A stretch of DNA of 64,000 nucleotides. It comes from Polytrichum commune. Taxonomy: Eukaryota > Streptophyta > Polytrichopsida > Polytrichales > Polytrichaceae. The position numbers were made by a program, and so were the translations under genes. Shown here one piece after another: positions 26,669-40,300 of the stretch (the first letter of the stretch is position 1; each line of letters opens with the position of its first letter). Under the pieces are notes generated by a model. The model saw nothing but the letters and a program-made list of their open reading frames with translations. It made no database searches and had not been told where the DNA came from. The stretch lies in contig OX485803.1 of assembly GCA_950295325.1 (NCBI GenBank), positions 1,240,001-1,304,000 on the forward strand, given 5' to 3'.

Positions 26669-28019
26669 GTCAAGTTGAGAGCTAGGAGATTGGTGAAGCT
26701 CACAATAATTTGGGCTTTGGAAGAATGCTTGTCAAATGTAAGTGTCTAATCCTGAGAATTGAAAGTTTGAGCTTTAGTGTCAAGGAGGCCTAAGTGTCCA
26801 TTATAGGCTTAATTATTCCTAACATCAAATTACACATGCGACGACTCCAATGGTATGGTGGTATGGTGGCCTAAGGTTTCGTGCCACATGATCCCAGGTT
26901 TACTTAGACCCTTGTATGAACCAGTGAAAGTCCTATGTGTTCTCTTCCACGAGGTTCTCTTGTTTGGTCAAGGTATGGTGTGCCCAAAAAAGGGACCCTA
27001 AACCGCTTTCCTTTTTGTATCCCACTTGACGAGCATTGACCTTCATAGCACATTCGGTAGCCTAAGGAAAAACTTGATTTTAAATCACTTGATCACAGGT
27101 TCTTCAAAACCATTGGCAAAAAAAATAAAAAATGATGGTCCCACAAGCAAAATTATCACAACCCCTTCTTGCCTCATCCTAAAACAATACTGTCGTATGC
27201 TTCCTTGGAGTATTAAAATTTTCACTGTGGCCCCTACTTGAAGAGCTGCTCGGAAGCTTGAATTTGAAATCACATGTCTTGACCCTTCGGCATAAATAGA
27301 GTGTCGGGGAAAGCTTCAGTTAGTATTATAAAAACCCAGACCCTGGACCCACAAACTGAATCTCTGATCTACTTACACACAGAAGTCCTTTTGTACATAG
27401 CTGCCGTGATTCACACTACAAGGAAAGAAGAACAGGAAGCATAAGGTTGGATTCCCAACAAATGTGCTCATAAACTCTGAGTAGTATTCTGGACTAGGCA
27501 AATCAGAAGAAAGAACATGCAAACAACTTCTCCAACCAATAGGTGGTCTGGTAATAGTATAGCACATAGTTTCATTGGCATTGAAGTAGCCCTAAAGCGG
27601 CTTGAACTCCCCCCCCTGTATTTGACCCAAACCAAATTGCGGCTCTTATTCCTTCATACCAAAGAACTGAACTATTCAACTCACAAAAGTCCATGCACAA
27701 TTTTGACGAAATCAGAGGTCCGCGGCAAATCAAGGTCCAAATGTTTTAGTGGTAAAGAGGTAGCTGACATAAACTTATGAACTCCCTCCAACTCTCACTA
27801 ACCATGTATATATGCGCAATGACAGGTGCCAAACAGTCCACACAACTTGAAAGACTTAATAGTCAAAATTTAAATTTGGAAATCTGGCAATCTTTGTGAC
27901 AATAGATACAGAAACACAAGTAAATGGAGTGGGATGCCAATACTAGAAAACAATGTTGTACAAAATCGCGGGCACTATAATCTAATGCCCCAGGAAAAGT
28001 GCTGGTATAAATGGTGGCT
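26669..28019. other. Spacer downstream of ATRX, no gene seen
   Basis: Only short frames occur. It starts with flanking sequence of the foldback and reaches the inferred ATRX 3' end near 28020. Confidence 0.4.
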
Positions 28020-28365
28020 TAAAGTGTTACAAATAAGGAAAATAAACCATAAAGAAACCTGAAATGGGAGAAGCTTATCTCCCAATTCCGATTGACAGGC
28101 ATTTTTAGTTTCTGATGCTTATGGCCAAGCTGAACTACCAAATTCCGGATTCCAACCTCTTGAAAACCTCTAGAGCAGATTTTCAGTGGAGGACTACAAT
28201 CTCCAGCAGGCCAAGGAATAATCCACTTCAAATTTATCATCGATGATGATGCCAAAATTTACTCTTGATGCGCTGAAGAGGTAGGTATGCCCGAGTATGC
28301 CAGGATACTGCCGTGTCGCAAAAGATAAATCTAAATGAGGAAAAATAAGAGGCATGATCTACCTA
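28020..28365 (-). other. ATRX: Probable 3' UTR of the ATRX gene
   Basis: This follows the TAG stop on the minus strand and has no continuing open frame. It is less repetitive than the flanking DNA and turns T-rich toward about 28030. The polyadenylation site is not certain from sequence alone. Confidence 0.45.
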
Positions 28366-31300
28366 CTATGACCTTTTGAGAGTTTCCCATGTAATGATTT
28401 CATTGCAAATTCCACATATCGTACTTGAACCTGCTTTGATCTCTTCTGCTTGGAGCTGCCTCACATGAGTCAGAGGCGCACAGCGAGATGACTTCCCTTG
28501 CGCAGGTGCAGAAGATTGTGGGTTGCTGGAGGTATTATATGCTGGTGAAGGAAAAGTATATACAGGCAGTGGGGTATTTGGAGCTGCACTGGAAGAAATT
28601 GGTGGCGGATTTGAAGGTTGGGGTGCCCCTGCAATTGGGGCAACAACCGGGGCCATCCAATCTGGGCCTTCTTGCTGAAAGGATTCCCAGGCAGCACTTT
28701 GCTCCTCTTTCGAAAGTTTTTCATCTTCCAAATCCTCCAGCAACGGCTCATGTTCATGGTACCTCAAAATCCACCTTCCCAACACCAAAACTCTGGTCAG
28801 AGAATTTTCCAATTTGCTAGAATATTGAACATTTTTTAATGCATTGAGAATCTGACAAGATAGAGTTCTCCTATAACTCAATGGGACTTCTCATCAGGAG
28901 TTAGCACCCGTTGAGTTTCCATTGGTTGTTTTCATATACCATGAATAAATTTCTTTCCACTTGTGATGCGTGATTGGAGGTAGTCTTTGAATTTGAATAA
29001 AGAGTTCATTGACAACCAAACTCATTTTAGCACCTCTTGAAATGCCAAAATGGGTTTGACACTCAATGAATCGATATAGATTGTCCTTTGTTCACACCTC
29101 AACACTGCCCCCACACATGCACCACAAACTTGCCAAACATGTAAGTTGTTGTATGCAAAACTACAACCACTAAGACATATACAAAGCCATCTAGTGCCAT
29201 TCTAAATAATTGGATGTACATTACAACAGTATTGCTTATTAAGATGGATTGTCAAAATGTTTGTTTCAAAACTCTTCATCTCAGATCATCTCAGTATTAA
29301 AAAAAAATTGGACACTTCCAGGCTGAATCCCGAGGCTAAAAAATGCCTTTGGTTTGCTGAGAAGTGTTGGCAAGTGCCTAGTCCAAATCACCAGTAGGTA
29401 ATAGAGTTATCCTTCAATTCAAAGGTACTTTATGTCGGGACTTGGTTGTTTTGCATATAACAACTTCCATGTTTGATAAGTTTTTGGTGCATGTTTGAAG
29501 GTTATGCAGAGGTTCAAACAAAGGCCATTCTATATTGGTTCGTTGAGGGTCAAACTCAATGTCGCATGCCAAGAGGTGCTAAAATGAGTTTGGTCCTCAT
29601 TGAACCTCACAAAATAGGATGCTCTTCATTCAAATTCTCAGACTATCTACGCGCATGCACCACAATTGGAATGAAAGTAAATTGATTATGTATGCAAAAC
29701 AACCAATGGAAAACCATGAGGGATCAACTCCTGATGTGAAGTCACATTCAATTAAAGGATACCTCTAATAAACTGAGCCAAGTGCAAAAATAGGTTTTGT
29801 ATGTCTTACTTGGGGCGATATTCGAGAAGCAGTTTTCCCATAATATCATCTTTTGGTGGGGCATCGTCCGGTATTGAGAAGAGTCGTTTGTCAACTTTTG
29901 CAGGTGTTTGAAGTGGGACTCCTCCCTCTTCAGTATGGACCAGTCCAACAGATGTAGAAGGAGCATCTGAGTTTTGAGTTTGTGGAGCTTCTGACTTCCT
30001 AATAATTTCACTGCCTTCTGAGTCAGACTCAGTGGCATCATCATCTAGTACAAATAGAAATTCCAAATCATCTTCAACAAAGTATCTTCCAACTTGATGC
30101 TCATCAAGAACTCTTGCGGCCAGACCCTCTTTTGCCACCTGAAAATATCAGTCATGTGTGAGGCATCCACCAGATCTCTTGAAAACTGAGGTGCAGAGGT
30201 TTCTCATTGAGCAACCAAGAAAATATATAACAAGGTGTTGACAATTACACCTGTTTACTGGCAAACTATAAAATTAAAGTTGAATGCTGACATAACATTG
30301 TGATGAATAGATTTAGCTTTTTAACAATATAGATTATAGAGCAAAGGAAATGTCATTCATGCACCTGACGATTGTAGATCTTCTCTTCCATTGTTCCAGA
30401 GGCAAGTAACCTGTAGGCATAGACAGGCTTTGTCTGCCCAAATCTGAGAGTACAAAGTCAGTTAGGAGCAGACATTAAAAAATTATTGTAGAATTGAATT
30501 CCACATGGCACTCATTATTTGTATACCAGAATTTTATCTACCTGTGAACATCACCAAAGCTATGTACTAGTAAGTTGTGAGATAACCAAAAAAAATTCTG
30601 TTTGATCAGTGATGCATTGGTCAAGCCTGATAAGCATGAGGGAATTTGAGAGAAATAGGTGTACTATTAGTAGATAATTGCAAGATTCTATAGAAAGAAG
30701 TCCATAGAGTGGAAGTTGCCTGCTACATGACTACCTCACAAATTGACGCTAGAATTTACTCTGTTGAGAATATGGGTGCGAAAGGTTCAAAACGAAAAGT
30801 TGTGCCAGGAAACATAACCTAGAGATATTGGAACAGACTTCTTTAGCAATCCACTTTACTCCACAACTTAAACACAATTTATTCACTTATATCTAATGGC
30901 TAGCACAATAGAGTTAGGGAGTTTTGCCCTACTTTTGGTGAATTGAAGCAGAGGCATTCAACTTTGGACAAGAGAGATGGTTATATAAAACTGAACTCCT
31001 CAAACTCACAAGTGCTGTAAAGAGTTTTTTATATACCCATCTTTGGCCAAAATCAAACGCCAGTCAAACGCCTTCCCTTTATTTCACCAAAATTGAGGGT
31101 TCCAACACCACTTGAACACTACCGTCTCTCTTGTCCAAAAGTAGAGCAAAACTCCCTACCAAAAGATGAGTTTTTGAGAAACTCCAAGGTTAACATTAAG
31201 GTAGTTAATACTTTTGAGCTGTAAGATGTTTGTAGATCCTCATACCTCCATGCACGAAAGAGTGCCTGCAAGTCATGGGTTGGATTCCAGGAGCCATCAA

Positions 31301-34300
31301 AAATGACGACTCGATTCGCAGCTGGTAAGTTGATGCCCAAAGACCCAGCTCGAGTGGAAATGAGGACGCACTGGACAGAGGTATTGTCAGGGTCATTGAA
31401 TGATTCAACAAGCTCCTGCCTCGCCTTTGCTGACGTCTGCCCATCTAGCCTGAAAAATTAAAACCGGACTTGATCAGAAACCTTTTTCATAATTAGACCA
31501 AGCTCAAGTCAGCTCTAAGCTAAAACCATTAAAAGTTTGGGGCCCAGAACATAACAGGTGAGACTGAGGAAGGAGGAATAAGATTAAGTTCAAGACTCAA
31601 AAGACAGTTCCGGGCAGTAAGGCAGAGGGTGCTAAAAACCAACACACTAAAATCTTGCACAATAAGTACATATTGATTCTGAGAGTGTCTACCACTTTAA
31701 TATCAAGCTCACCTAACGGTTTTGGGTAATCTACCAAGAAGACTTTGAAACCCTTCGCATACGAAATCCAAAGATGGCATACTTGGTGCGTTTTAAGTGA
31801 CGGTTTTAGGAGTTGGGATTTGAAACGGAAAAATCTCTCCTATATATGAGGTACCAAGGAGTCCACCCCACATTACTAATGTTGGTAGCACCAGAAACAT
31901 TTTCCACTGGGTAGCTTCTTACCTGTACCAATCGCGGTTTTTCCTCCAATTGCCCCTGAACCCATGATAACAAGGGGTATTTTCCAAGAATTTCTCAATG
32001 AGGTCCAACGTGTGCAATGATTGGCTGAACACCAGGGCCTTGTCATGCCTTTGGGAGCTCACAGACAGAATTTTCATCAGAATTACCATTTTTCCACTAA
32101 ATTCTACTGATTCACGTGGCTGCCCCTCCATTATTTCCCTCCACCATCCTGCTTTGTCAGCCTGTTGTATCCACAGAGTGCAAGCAAATGGCAAGTAACG
32201 CATTAGTTAGGGATTGCTTAAGTAGATTCCATGACAGGATAAACAATTTAGAGCAAGTTGTCTCCATGCCTCCATATTGTATTACATTGATCAGAATAAA
32301 TCAGACCAGCAGAGGGGGTTGAGTTACACACATCATATGGTTCACCATTTCCTCGGCTAAGGTTGCGGACAACGTTGGAGGGCTTGTACTTTCCTTCTGC
32401 AAAAACCAAATATACAAACGCTCAATAAAACACAATTGTAGCAGCCAGAAAGGTGCAATTTCGACACCTGCTAAGTTAGAGGGTGCTAACACCGTCACTT
32501 TAAGAGCTGAATATAGCTACTTTACTCAAGTTTACAGGAAAAAATGTCTCTTATTAGCAATTGAAAGGATATTGGAACGCACCAAAGCATGCCTTCTTTG
32601 GAATCCCCATGCAAAAGTCATGAGGGGTTCAAAGTTTTATTGAAAGATTACCCAAAAACATTATGGGAGCCTCATGTTAAGGTGGTGAACATTCTCAGAA
32701 TCAATATGTACTTACTATTCAAGATTTTAGGGTGTTGGTTTAAGGTGGGGGTATTGGATTTAGCACCCTCTACCTTCCATGTCTACCCTCCTTCACATAC
32801 ACTTTGCACACATATACACATATCCTCTAAGGCTGGAAAAATAAACTTAAAATCTTGCTGATAAAAGAAGACCTTTTGAAATGAGATTAAGAAGCGAGAG
32901 ATTATTGAGTGAATGATTTGAGCAAATTTAGTTCACCTTTAGGTATTTCTTCTCCACCACCCACGTCAGCATTATCATTGAGGATAATGACACCTCCATC
33001 AAGGTCACCATTGGGCACCTCAACTACATCAGGTACATCATCATCAATGTCCACTGTAAAGTTCTCAACATCATCTTCCTTGCGCAAGTCTTTTTCCTCT
33101 TGAGCAAGTAAAAGCAAATCAGGATGGTTCCAGATCTGCACAATGTAGAACTATCGTGAGCAAAGGATAACCAGTAAACTACAACCTCAAAATTGAGAGG
33201 CCATATGGCAGGCCTTTCATAAGCTGTGAGAAACTTAAGTGGTGGGGATTAACAAGGTAAGCAGGCCTTAAATGGACACTGTAAGCTCTGCGCCCACTTC
33301 TCCTAGGATGTGTAAAATGCAATTCACACAAGATGCTTGCAATCTCCTAATTGTGTATGCAGCTACTTGCCTTATAATTTTTGAAGTTCATACAAATATG
33401 ATATTCATTATCAAAGTGAAGATTTTCATGGACATTAAATGGTCATACAGCACTCCCCCCTCCTCCCCCAAATTATGTTGCCTATTGAGCCTAGAATGGT
33501 TCAATAGTCCAACCTCTTTTAAATACATGTCTTTTTGTTGTCCGTTCTTACATCCACACCTAATTACACACCACTTCAATCTAGCTGCAAAAGGCCCACT
33601 TACTGTGTATGACAAAACCCAAATTTGTCAGTAATATACAACCAAAGTAAATAAGTTGAGACTTGCGCACCTTAGCCAATGTATGATAAGCTTCAAAGAG
33701 GAAGCTTTTGCCACTCTGCTTCACTAAGGTCCCATTCTGCAATCCATAAGTTTCCAGGAATTTCAAGTAAAGCGCTCTTTGCAGGGGAGACAGCCGCACT
33801 GAAATTACATAAACACACTTGGATGGCAGTTCGTCTTTCAAGACACTCATTGTTTTCCGTTGAACAAAACCCTGCAACTGCTTGTGTAGTACATGAGCGC
33901 GGTGCTTCATGATCTTCACATCCTTTGTCGTCGAATCAGCACGCTGGCCATTCTCAATGGGATTTTGGAACCTGAAATTAAAAATTGGTGTACACCCTAT
34001 CAGATTTTCTGTTAAGCCATCCCGCACTAAAAAAAAGTTTCTAATATCCTAACAACAAATATGCCACTAGTGACACATGTAGGGTAAATATATAACCTTC
34101 TTTTGAAAGATGGGGCTGGCCCCAAAAACCCTTCTCTCACAAAATCAACCATCTGCAGCCAATGGAACAAATTTGTGACACATTAAAAATGAGCAAAAAG
34201 TATCTAGGAAATCTTTATTACAGGAGTTGCAAAGAAAGTACGAAGCTTCAGGTCCAATAATAGAGAATCACAAAACACAACATCACTTGATTCAGATCAA

Positions 34301-34348
34301 CACACTCATACAATTATACTCCACTAACAAAGGGGGACATTCATTGAA

Positions 34349-34399
<51 letters not shown>

Positions 34400-37300
34400 T
34401 CCTAGAAAGGCCAGATTGGATCACTTACGCAGTAGTACTCCATTAGGTTGTTCTGCAATGGAGATCCAGTTAAAGCTATTCGGCGATGTGTTCGCACTTG
34501 CCTTAATGCCTGTGTAATATCTGCCTTCCGATTCTTGATCATATGTGCCTCATCACAAACAAGAATATCTGGCCCTGGATGCTGCAAATTCAACACATTC
34601 AACACAAGATGCATTTTGCAAAATGTAATAAAATGTTTTCTACTAGATACCAGTAACCAGTGAATAGAATACTAATATCAGGAGAGAGAACAGATCTACA
34701 GATTGAAGAGTAACATAGGTGAATAAATTTCAAGTGATAAACCAGAGAGAAGCAACAGAGATCAAAATCACCAATGAATCACAAGAGAAGTAAACAAGAA
34801 TCTAAATGGAATAAGGTGAATGCAGAAGATTTCCCACAGCTAATTTAAGATTAACTATGGCTCCAAAACAGAAGCCATTTCCAATGTAATCCAAGCAGAA
34901 CATGTCCATAATCCCACTACAAAATTTTCAAATAAAAGGCTGCCAGCACAATAATAAAACACAAATTACCTGAAGGCAAAGACATAAATCATCCCGAATA
35001 GATTTCTCTTTGATAGTCTTGCCCATTGACAAGTTGCGAAAAGCTGTGTAGCCAATAAGCATCACTCCACCACACTTGTGCCATCTACTCAGCAATTTTG
35101 CTCGCTTAAAATTGTCCCTGTTATCATGTGTATTAGAATCTTCATCTCCATAAACTCAAGATCTAACACAAGCCATACATAATGTGAAGGAAACTCTGTG
35201 ATGTATACAACAAATTAAAAGATAATGAGGAGGGAAGACTTTAGATTCTCATTTTCTATCAATAAGTTGAAAATATTAGCAGAAGGCATGGAGAAATAGA
35301 ATTTGGACTCTTAGTCATGTCATTGTCTTTGTGGAATATGAAAACACAATGACCTAATTGTAACTAATTCGTGAAACACTACATAATTTCTGTCTCATAC
35401 TGTTCCCATTGCTAAAGCATAGCCTTTAGAGTGAACAAGGAGAGACTACCGTAGTGTGCTTCCTGCTTCAGCTTTTACTGTATGATAATGCTTGATATGT
35501 TGCCATAAGGCAGGATTACATTGCATGAGACACATCCAAGATCCACATGGAAATTATAGTTCATTACAAGACTAACCTGGAAACATCCTCAAGCATATAC
35601 ACAGCAATAGGTTTCTCATCAGGAGGCTGCCATTTCCCAAATTCACTGCGCCAATTATGTAACACATTAACTGGCACTACAATCAGCACTGTTTGAAGGC
35701 CCAAATTAGCTCTCTTCAGCACAGTATGTATGAAAGCAATCACCTGTACACACAGCAACAGCCACCTTGACCATTAGAGCAGTATCTAACTGAGTCATTC
35801 TTCATTTCTGGCATATAACAAATGACACTCCAAATCCAGCCAAACATTTGGAACAAAAAGAAAGCATTCTCCTAAGTCTTGGGATCAAACTCCTGGTGAA
35901 TTGGCTTAAACATGAGTTTAAGAGCATATCCATTAAGTCACCCAAATTTCCTAAGGCTTAAAGTGACACACTTGAGTTATGTCGGGCTATTAAAACCAGC
36001 TTTCTAGATTGTCATACTAGATGGGTGGGCCCACTAGCCTCACATAGGCCGATTTGGGATTTAGGGTGGCGGATCCCATTCACAAACCATATTTTAGATC
36101 CTACAGTTCTCTCAAAGAATTTGGGATGGTGAGAGGAGGTCCAAGGAGTTTTACCCATATTTCAATATAGGCTACAAAATAGGACAAGCTAACGAGCTCT
36201 AAATACAACATTCTCTAAAAGATGGATAGAACCCACGGTGTCATCCCTCTTTTGAGGAACTTTACACATAACTCTAATACTCAACACAAGATAACATCCC
36301 CATTTTGACATGTAGAATTCCCAAGATACTACTAGAAATTGTTTGACATATAAATGATTCATGAATCTACATTGAAATTATTTCTTGTATTGGTAGGAAC
36401 TTCTTGACAAAAAAGAAGGTAGAAGGAGATGAGTGCAGGACGCATGCCTGCAAGGTCTTGCCCAAGCCCATGCTGTGAGCAAGAATACATCCAAGGCCGT
36501 TAACACCAGATTTAACTTTGCTGACTGATTCAATGCAGTTCTCCCACATGAAACGGAGGCCTGCTAACTGTCATCAAACCATTAATCATCATGCACAACA
36601 ATCATTATTTTCATCATTATCTTTCCCTAAACCAACCTCCTGAGCATTTTGAAGGAACAGGATTTCAAATCAATCCTTAAGTCCCCACAAAATGTTCACT
36701 CCATGCAGACCAAAGTGCCAAAAGTGGAACCATCAATCAGCACCTATTTTCTAGATTACTTCGTGTTGCTTTGTGGGTACTAAAAAAATCCATCCACATG
36801 CAGGAACACTCCACCCATACTATGCATAGTTACAGTTCCATATCAAGGTTTCCCTAACAGAAGAAAATTGAGACAGGGTCCTAGAGTTAGCTTTTAATTA
36901 ACCGAGACTTTTGGTTGGGAGTTGGTTGTTTTGCATACAACACTTTCCATCTTCAGTAAGATTTCAGTGCATGCTTGGAATTGGTGTGGAGGGTTGAACG
37001 AAGAATATTCTATATTATTTTGCTAAGAGCCAAACTCATTTTAGCACCTTTTGGGATGCCAAAATAAGTTTGGGCCTCAATGAACCAATATAGAATGTTT
37101 CACATTCAAACCTCCACCCCAACTCCAAGCATGCACCAAAAACTCACCGAAAAAGGAAAGTGATATATGCAAACAACCAACTCCTCACCAAAAGTCCCAT
37201 TGAATAAAAGGATAACTCTAATAACTACAGAGAATATAGTCACTAGTGTAAGGCAAACTGTTTTTGAAACAGAAGTTACACTAAGCTATAACTTTACTGC

Positions 37301-40300
37301 GGATGTTATTTTTTGTACATGTTATAACCAGCATAGAACCATTGAGTTCATGGTCATGACATTGGAAACCTTCAGTAAAGAGTTAAAGCATTGTGTGACT
37401 TTTGCATGGTAACCCACATTACTAACCATAATCACTGCACATGTCACCATGTCACAACTATTTAGTAGATCCCAGACAGCAACCCAGAAATCAGGACTGG
37501 ATTTGACTTCGTAGCAATTCTAGTATATTAGAGTTATCCTACAATTCACCATGACATTTGGTCAGGAGTTGCTTGTTTTGAATAAAACACCTTCAATATT
37601 TGATAAGTTTTTGGTGCATGCCTGGAGTAGTAGTGTGGAGGTTTGAGCGAAGAACAATTTATATTCATTCAATGAGGGTCAAACTCATTTCAGCATGCCA
37701 AGAGATGCTAAAATAAGGTATGCCTTCAATGGACCAAAATAGGTTGCTCTTCCTTCAAATTCAAAATACTACCCCTGAGGGTGCACCACAAGTGAGAAGA
37801 AATTATTGGTACTGTATTCAAAACAACCAATGGAAACTCCTGGAGAACCAACTCCCAACAAATTAAAGTCCCATCAAATTATAGGATAACTCTATTTTTG
37901 CTAAAAAGGGAACTTACCAAATGCCTGCAAGCTAAAAAAGGAAATGCTCAATTTGTAGAGTAGAACAAACCTGATGTGGACGTAAAACATTAGATATGGA
38001 TGGGGCAATCCTGACAGCCTCTTCATCTTCTTGGCGTGCCTTATTGAGGATATAGCCTTCCTTTGCGATGTCATCCTCATCCATATCAAAAAGCTCTGCA
38101 TTGTAGTGTGCCTGTTGTTTATGGCGATTTGGTTTGACTGGAGTGCCAGTACCATTTGCTCGAGCCTTTGCCTTCCACATTTCAAGTCGTTCTGTTCGTT
38201 CCTGTCCCAGTAAAAAACAAGGGAAATTAGCATCAAAAGAAAAATTAGCAGTCAAGTGTATTGGAGCAGCAGTTTAATTTCCATTCCCTTCAGCAGACTA
38301 ACCCTTAAAGGATGTAGGGGCTTAATGTAAAACATATATACACAATTTCTATGAACGTCTCCAAATTTTTGAATCTTTTTTATTCGATTTGGGAGTTTAC
38401 AACTTCATCTTAGTACATTATTCTATGTCAAGGATAAAACTAAAATAAACAAAAATGTAACATTAATGATCAAAAGAAAAAGCACATATTTGAATCCAAG
38501 GGGCACCCAGGCTGCATATTTGAACCTCAATCTTCTATGACACTAAGGTATTCCAACGATACGTAAAGTGCACTTGCAGAATAAATTGATTTAAGATAGG
38601 GTCACTTCTAAAACAATTAGCTAAAATTGGAAGTATGTAGCTCAAATACACGTTTTCGTGCATGGAGAGGCCCAGATTGAGTTACATTTCAAATTAAGAA
38701 ATGATGTGTATCAATCAACAGGAGACAAAGTTTAATTGCTGAATAGGTAACACGTCCTTACATAGCAGGTGCTCATTTCTACAGAACAAGATTACAGAAG
38801 CTTTGCTATATGCCAGAAAATCCTTCAAATTCAAGCACCATTCAACTGTAAACCAATGCAGAGTGATGAGGATGGACAAATACAAGCCACTCCTGATTGT
38901 CCTCATTGAGACCAGATCACTTTCCTAATGGAGAGGGAGGGGTTGCCAAATACCAGCGAAAGTCAAATGTACCATCAAAATCCAGAAGAATATTATCCAT
39001 AATATGATGAGACTAACTTTCCCCAAAAAAAGGGTCATGAAGATGTCTGTAATCTTGGACAATGTTGCTTTCTCACCTTTTCAAGCGCCAAGAGGCTCTT
39101 GGTCTTTTCGTCCAGTTCTTTGTCATCGAGAACTCTTCGAATATTTCGACGCCCTCTCCTGCTTCAAACAGAACAATTGAGCACACCTGAATAAAAACAT
39201 AACTCTTTGTATTCTTGTTAACCTCCTAAGATATACCAACATTATTCCAAATTTGCAGTCTTCACATTCTCCAACAGAAAGTCGACCTGCTTCACCAGCA
39301 TGAACAATCCATAGCAACACTCTTCTTTCAAAGAGATCAGCAGAGTTCATTTCATGTCAGCAAATTTAGCCTGTCAAGTAGCCTGTCAACAATTTTGAGA
39401 ACAAAGTGGGTACTGACCCTGAATTCTTTCGTCTCATCTTGCCTTCAGTTTCATTCACAAACTCGACATCACTGTCTTGCAACATCTGCGCTTTCATGGC
39501 TTCTTTCACAAGTTTGTACTGCTGGCGTAAGTCATTCAGAGGCTCCTTGTTACAAAAGAAACATTTCCAATCCTCAGTATTGGAAATCTTTTCAAGACCT
39601 TCCTCCCCAAGGTTTCGAACTATACACGCAGTGCAAAAAACTTTATCACAAGATTCACAACAGAGGACGTCACCCCCTTGACCACACCACCGGCACTCAT
39701 CTTCTGACCCATCTTTGTCCTGCACAAAAGAGGACAAAATTAAGACTGCAATTTACTGCAACACTCTGAAACATTCACAACAATTTTCTTGCTTTAACCT
39801 ACTACAACATCATATATGCAAATGAAGTTCACAAGGTCCAGACTTAAGTTTTGAACAACGTACAACTAGGTTTTAGGCTTACGATAAGTTACTTCATTTC
39901 AACACAGATCGATGAGAAAGTCATGGCACCTTGGCCCATGCTGATAACCCTTTCCTTCCAACCTTGAAGTCCGCTTTGGTGATTGTCTTTGCAAATTTCT
40001 TTCGGAAACATAGGAGGTGGAATTGGATTATTCGTTCATATGTAATCCGCAGTACAAAAATCCAATCGGATCAATGTTTGGTCCAGGTTATATGTACTAA
40101 AATATTATTCCAGATCAAAACATCTTGTTGAAGTTGAACAATAACTGGACAGAATTTTCTTATATAGGTGTTGAAGCAACAACTTATGGAGAGATTAGTT
40201 TCACAAGTTTCACAACATCCCTGAAATCACCTGGTTAAGTCAAATAAAGCCCAGAGGAATAAGGTGACCTTGACAATACTGAAAAGAGAATCAATGCCAT

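Larger units (their letters stand above)
30365..36567 (-). other. ATRX: ATRX exons 17-27: SNF2 helicase-like ATPase core
   Basis: Exon 17 holds Walker A (MGLGKT) and exon 18 motif Ia (VPVNVLHNW). Exon 20 has DEAH followed by LTGSPLQNN, and exons 21-22 the FVREGF and [10 protein letters not shown] segments typical of the ATRX subgroup. Exons 24-25 carry the linker and the start of the second RecA-like lobe (KALVFSQS), and exon 26 [11 protein letters not shown] and QALFRAWR. Exon 27 continues with [12 protein letters not shown] and MEEKIYNRQ. Every motif needed for ATP hydrolysis and translocation is present without a frame break. Confidence 0.95.

Noticed and set aside
28470-28839. Overlapping open frames in both orientations near the ATRX 3' end
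   Set aside because: They are shadows of the final ATRX exon (28774-28366), whose frame matches the family C-terminus.
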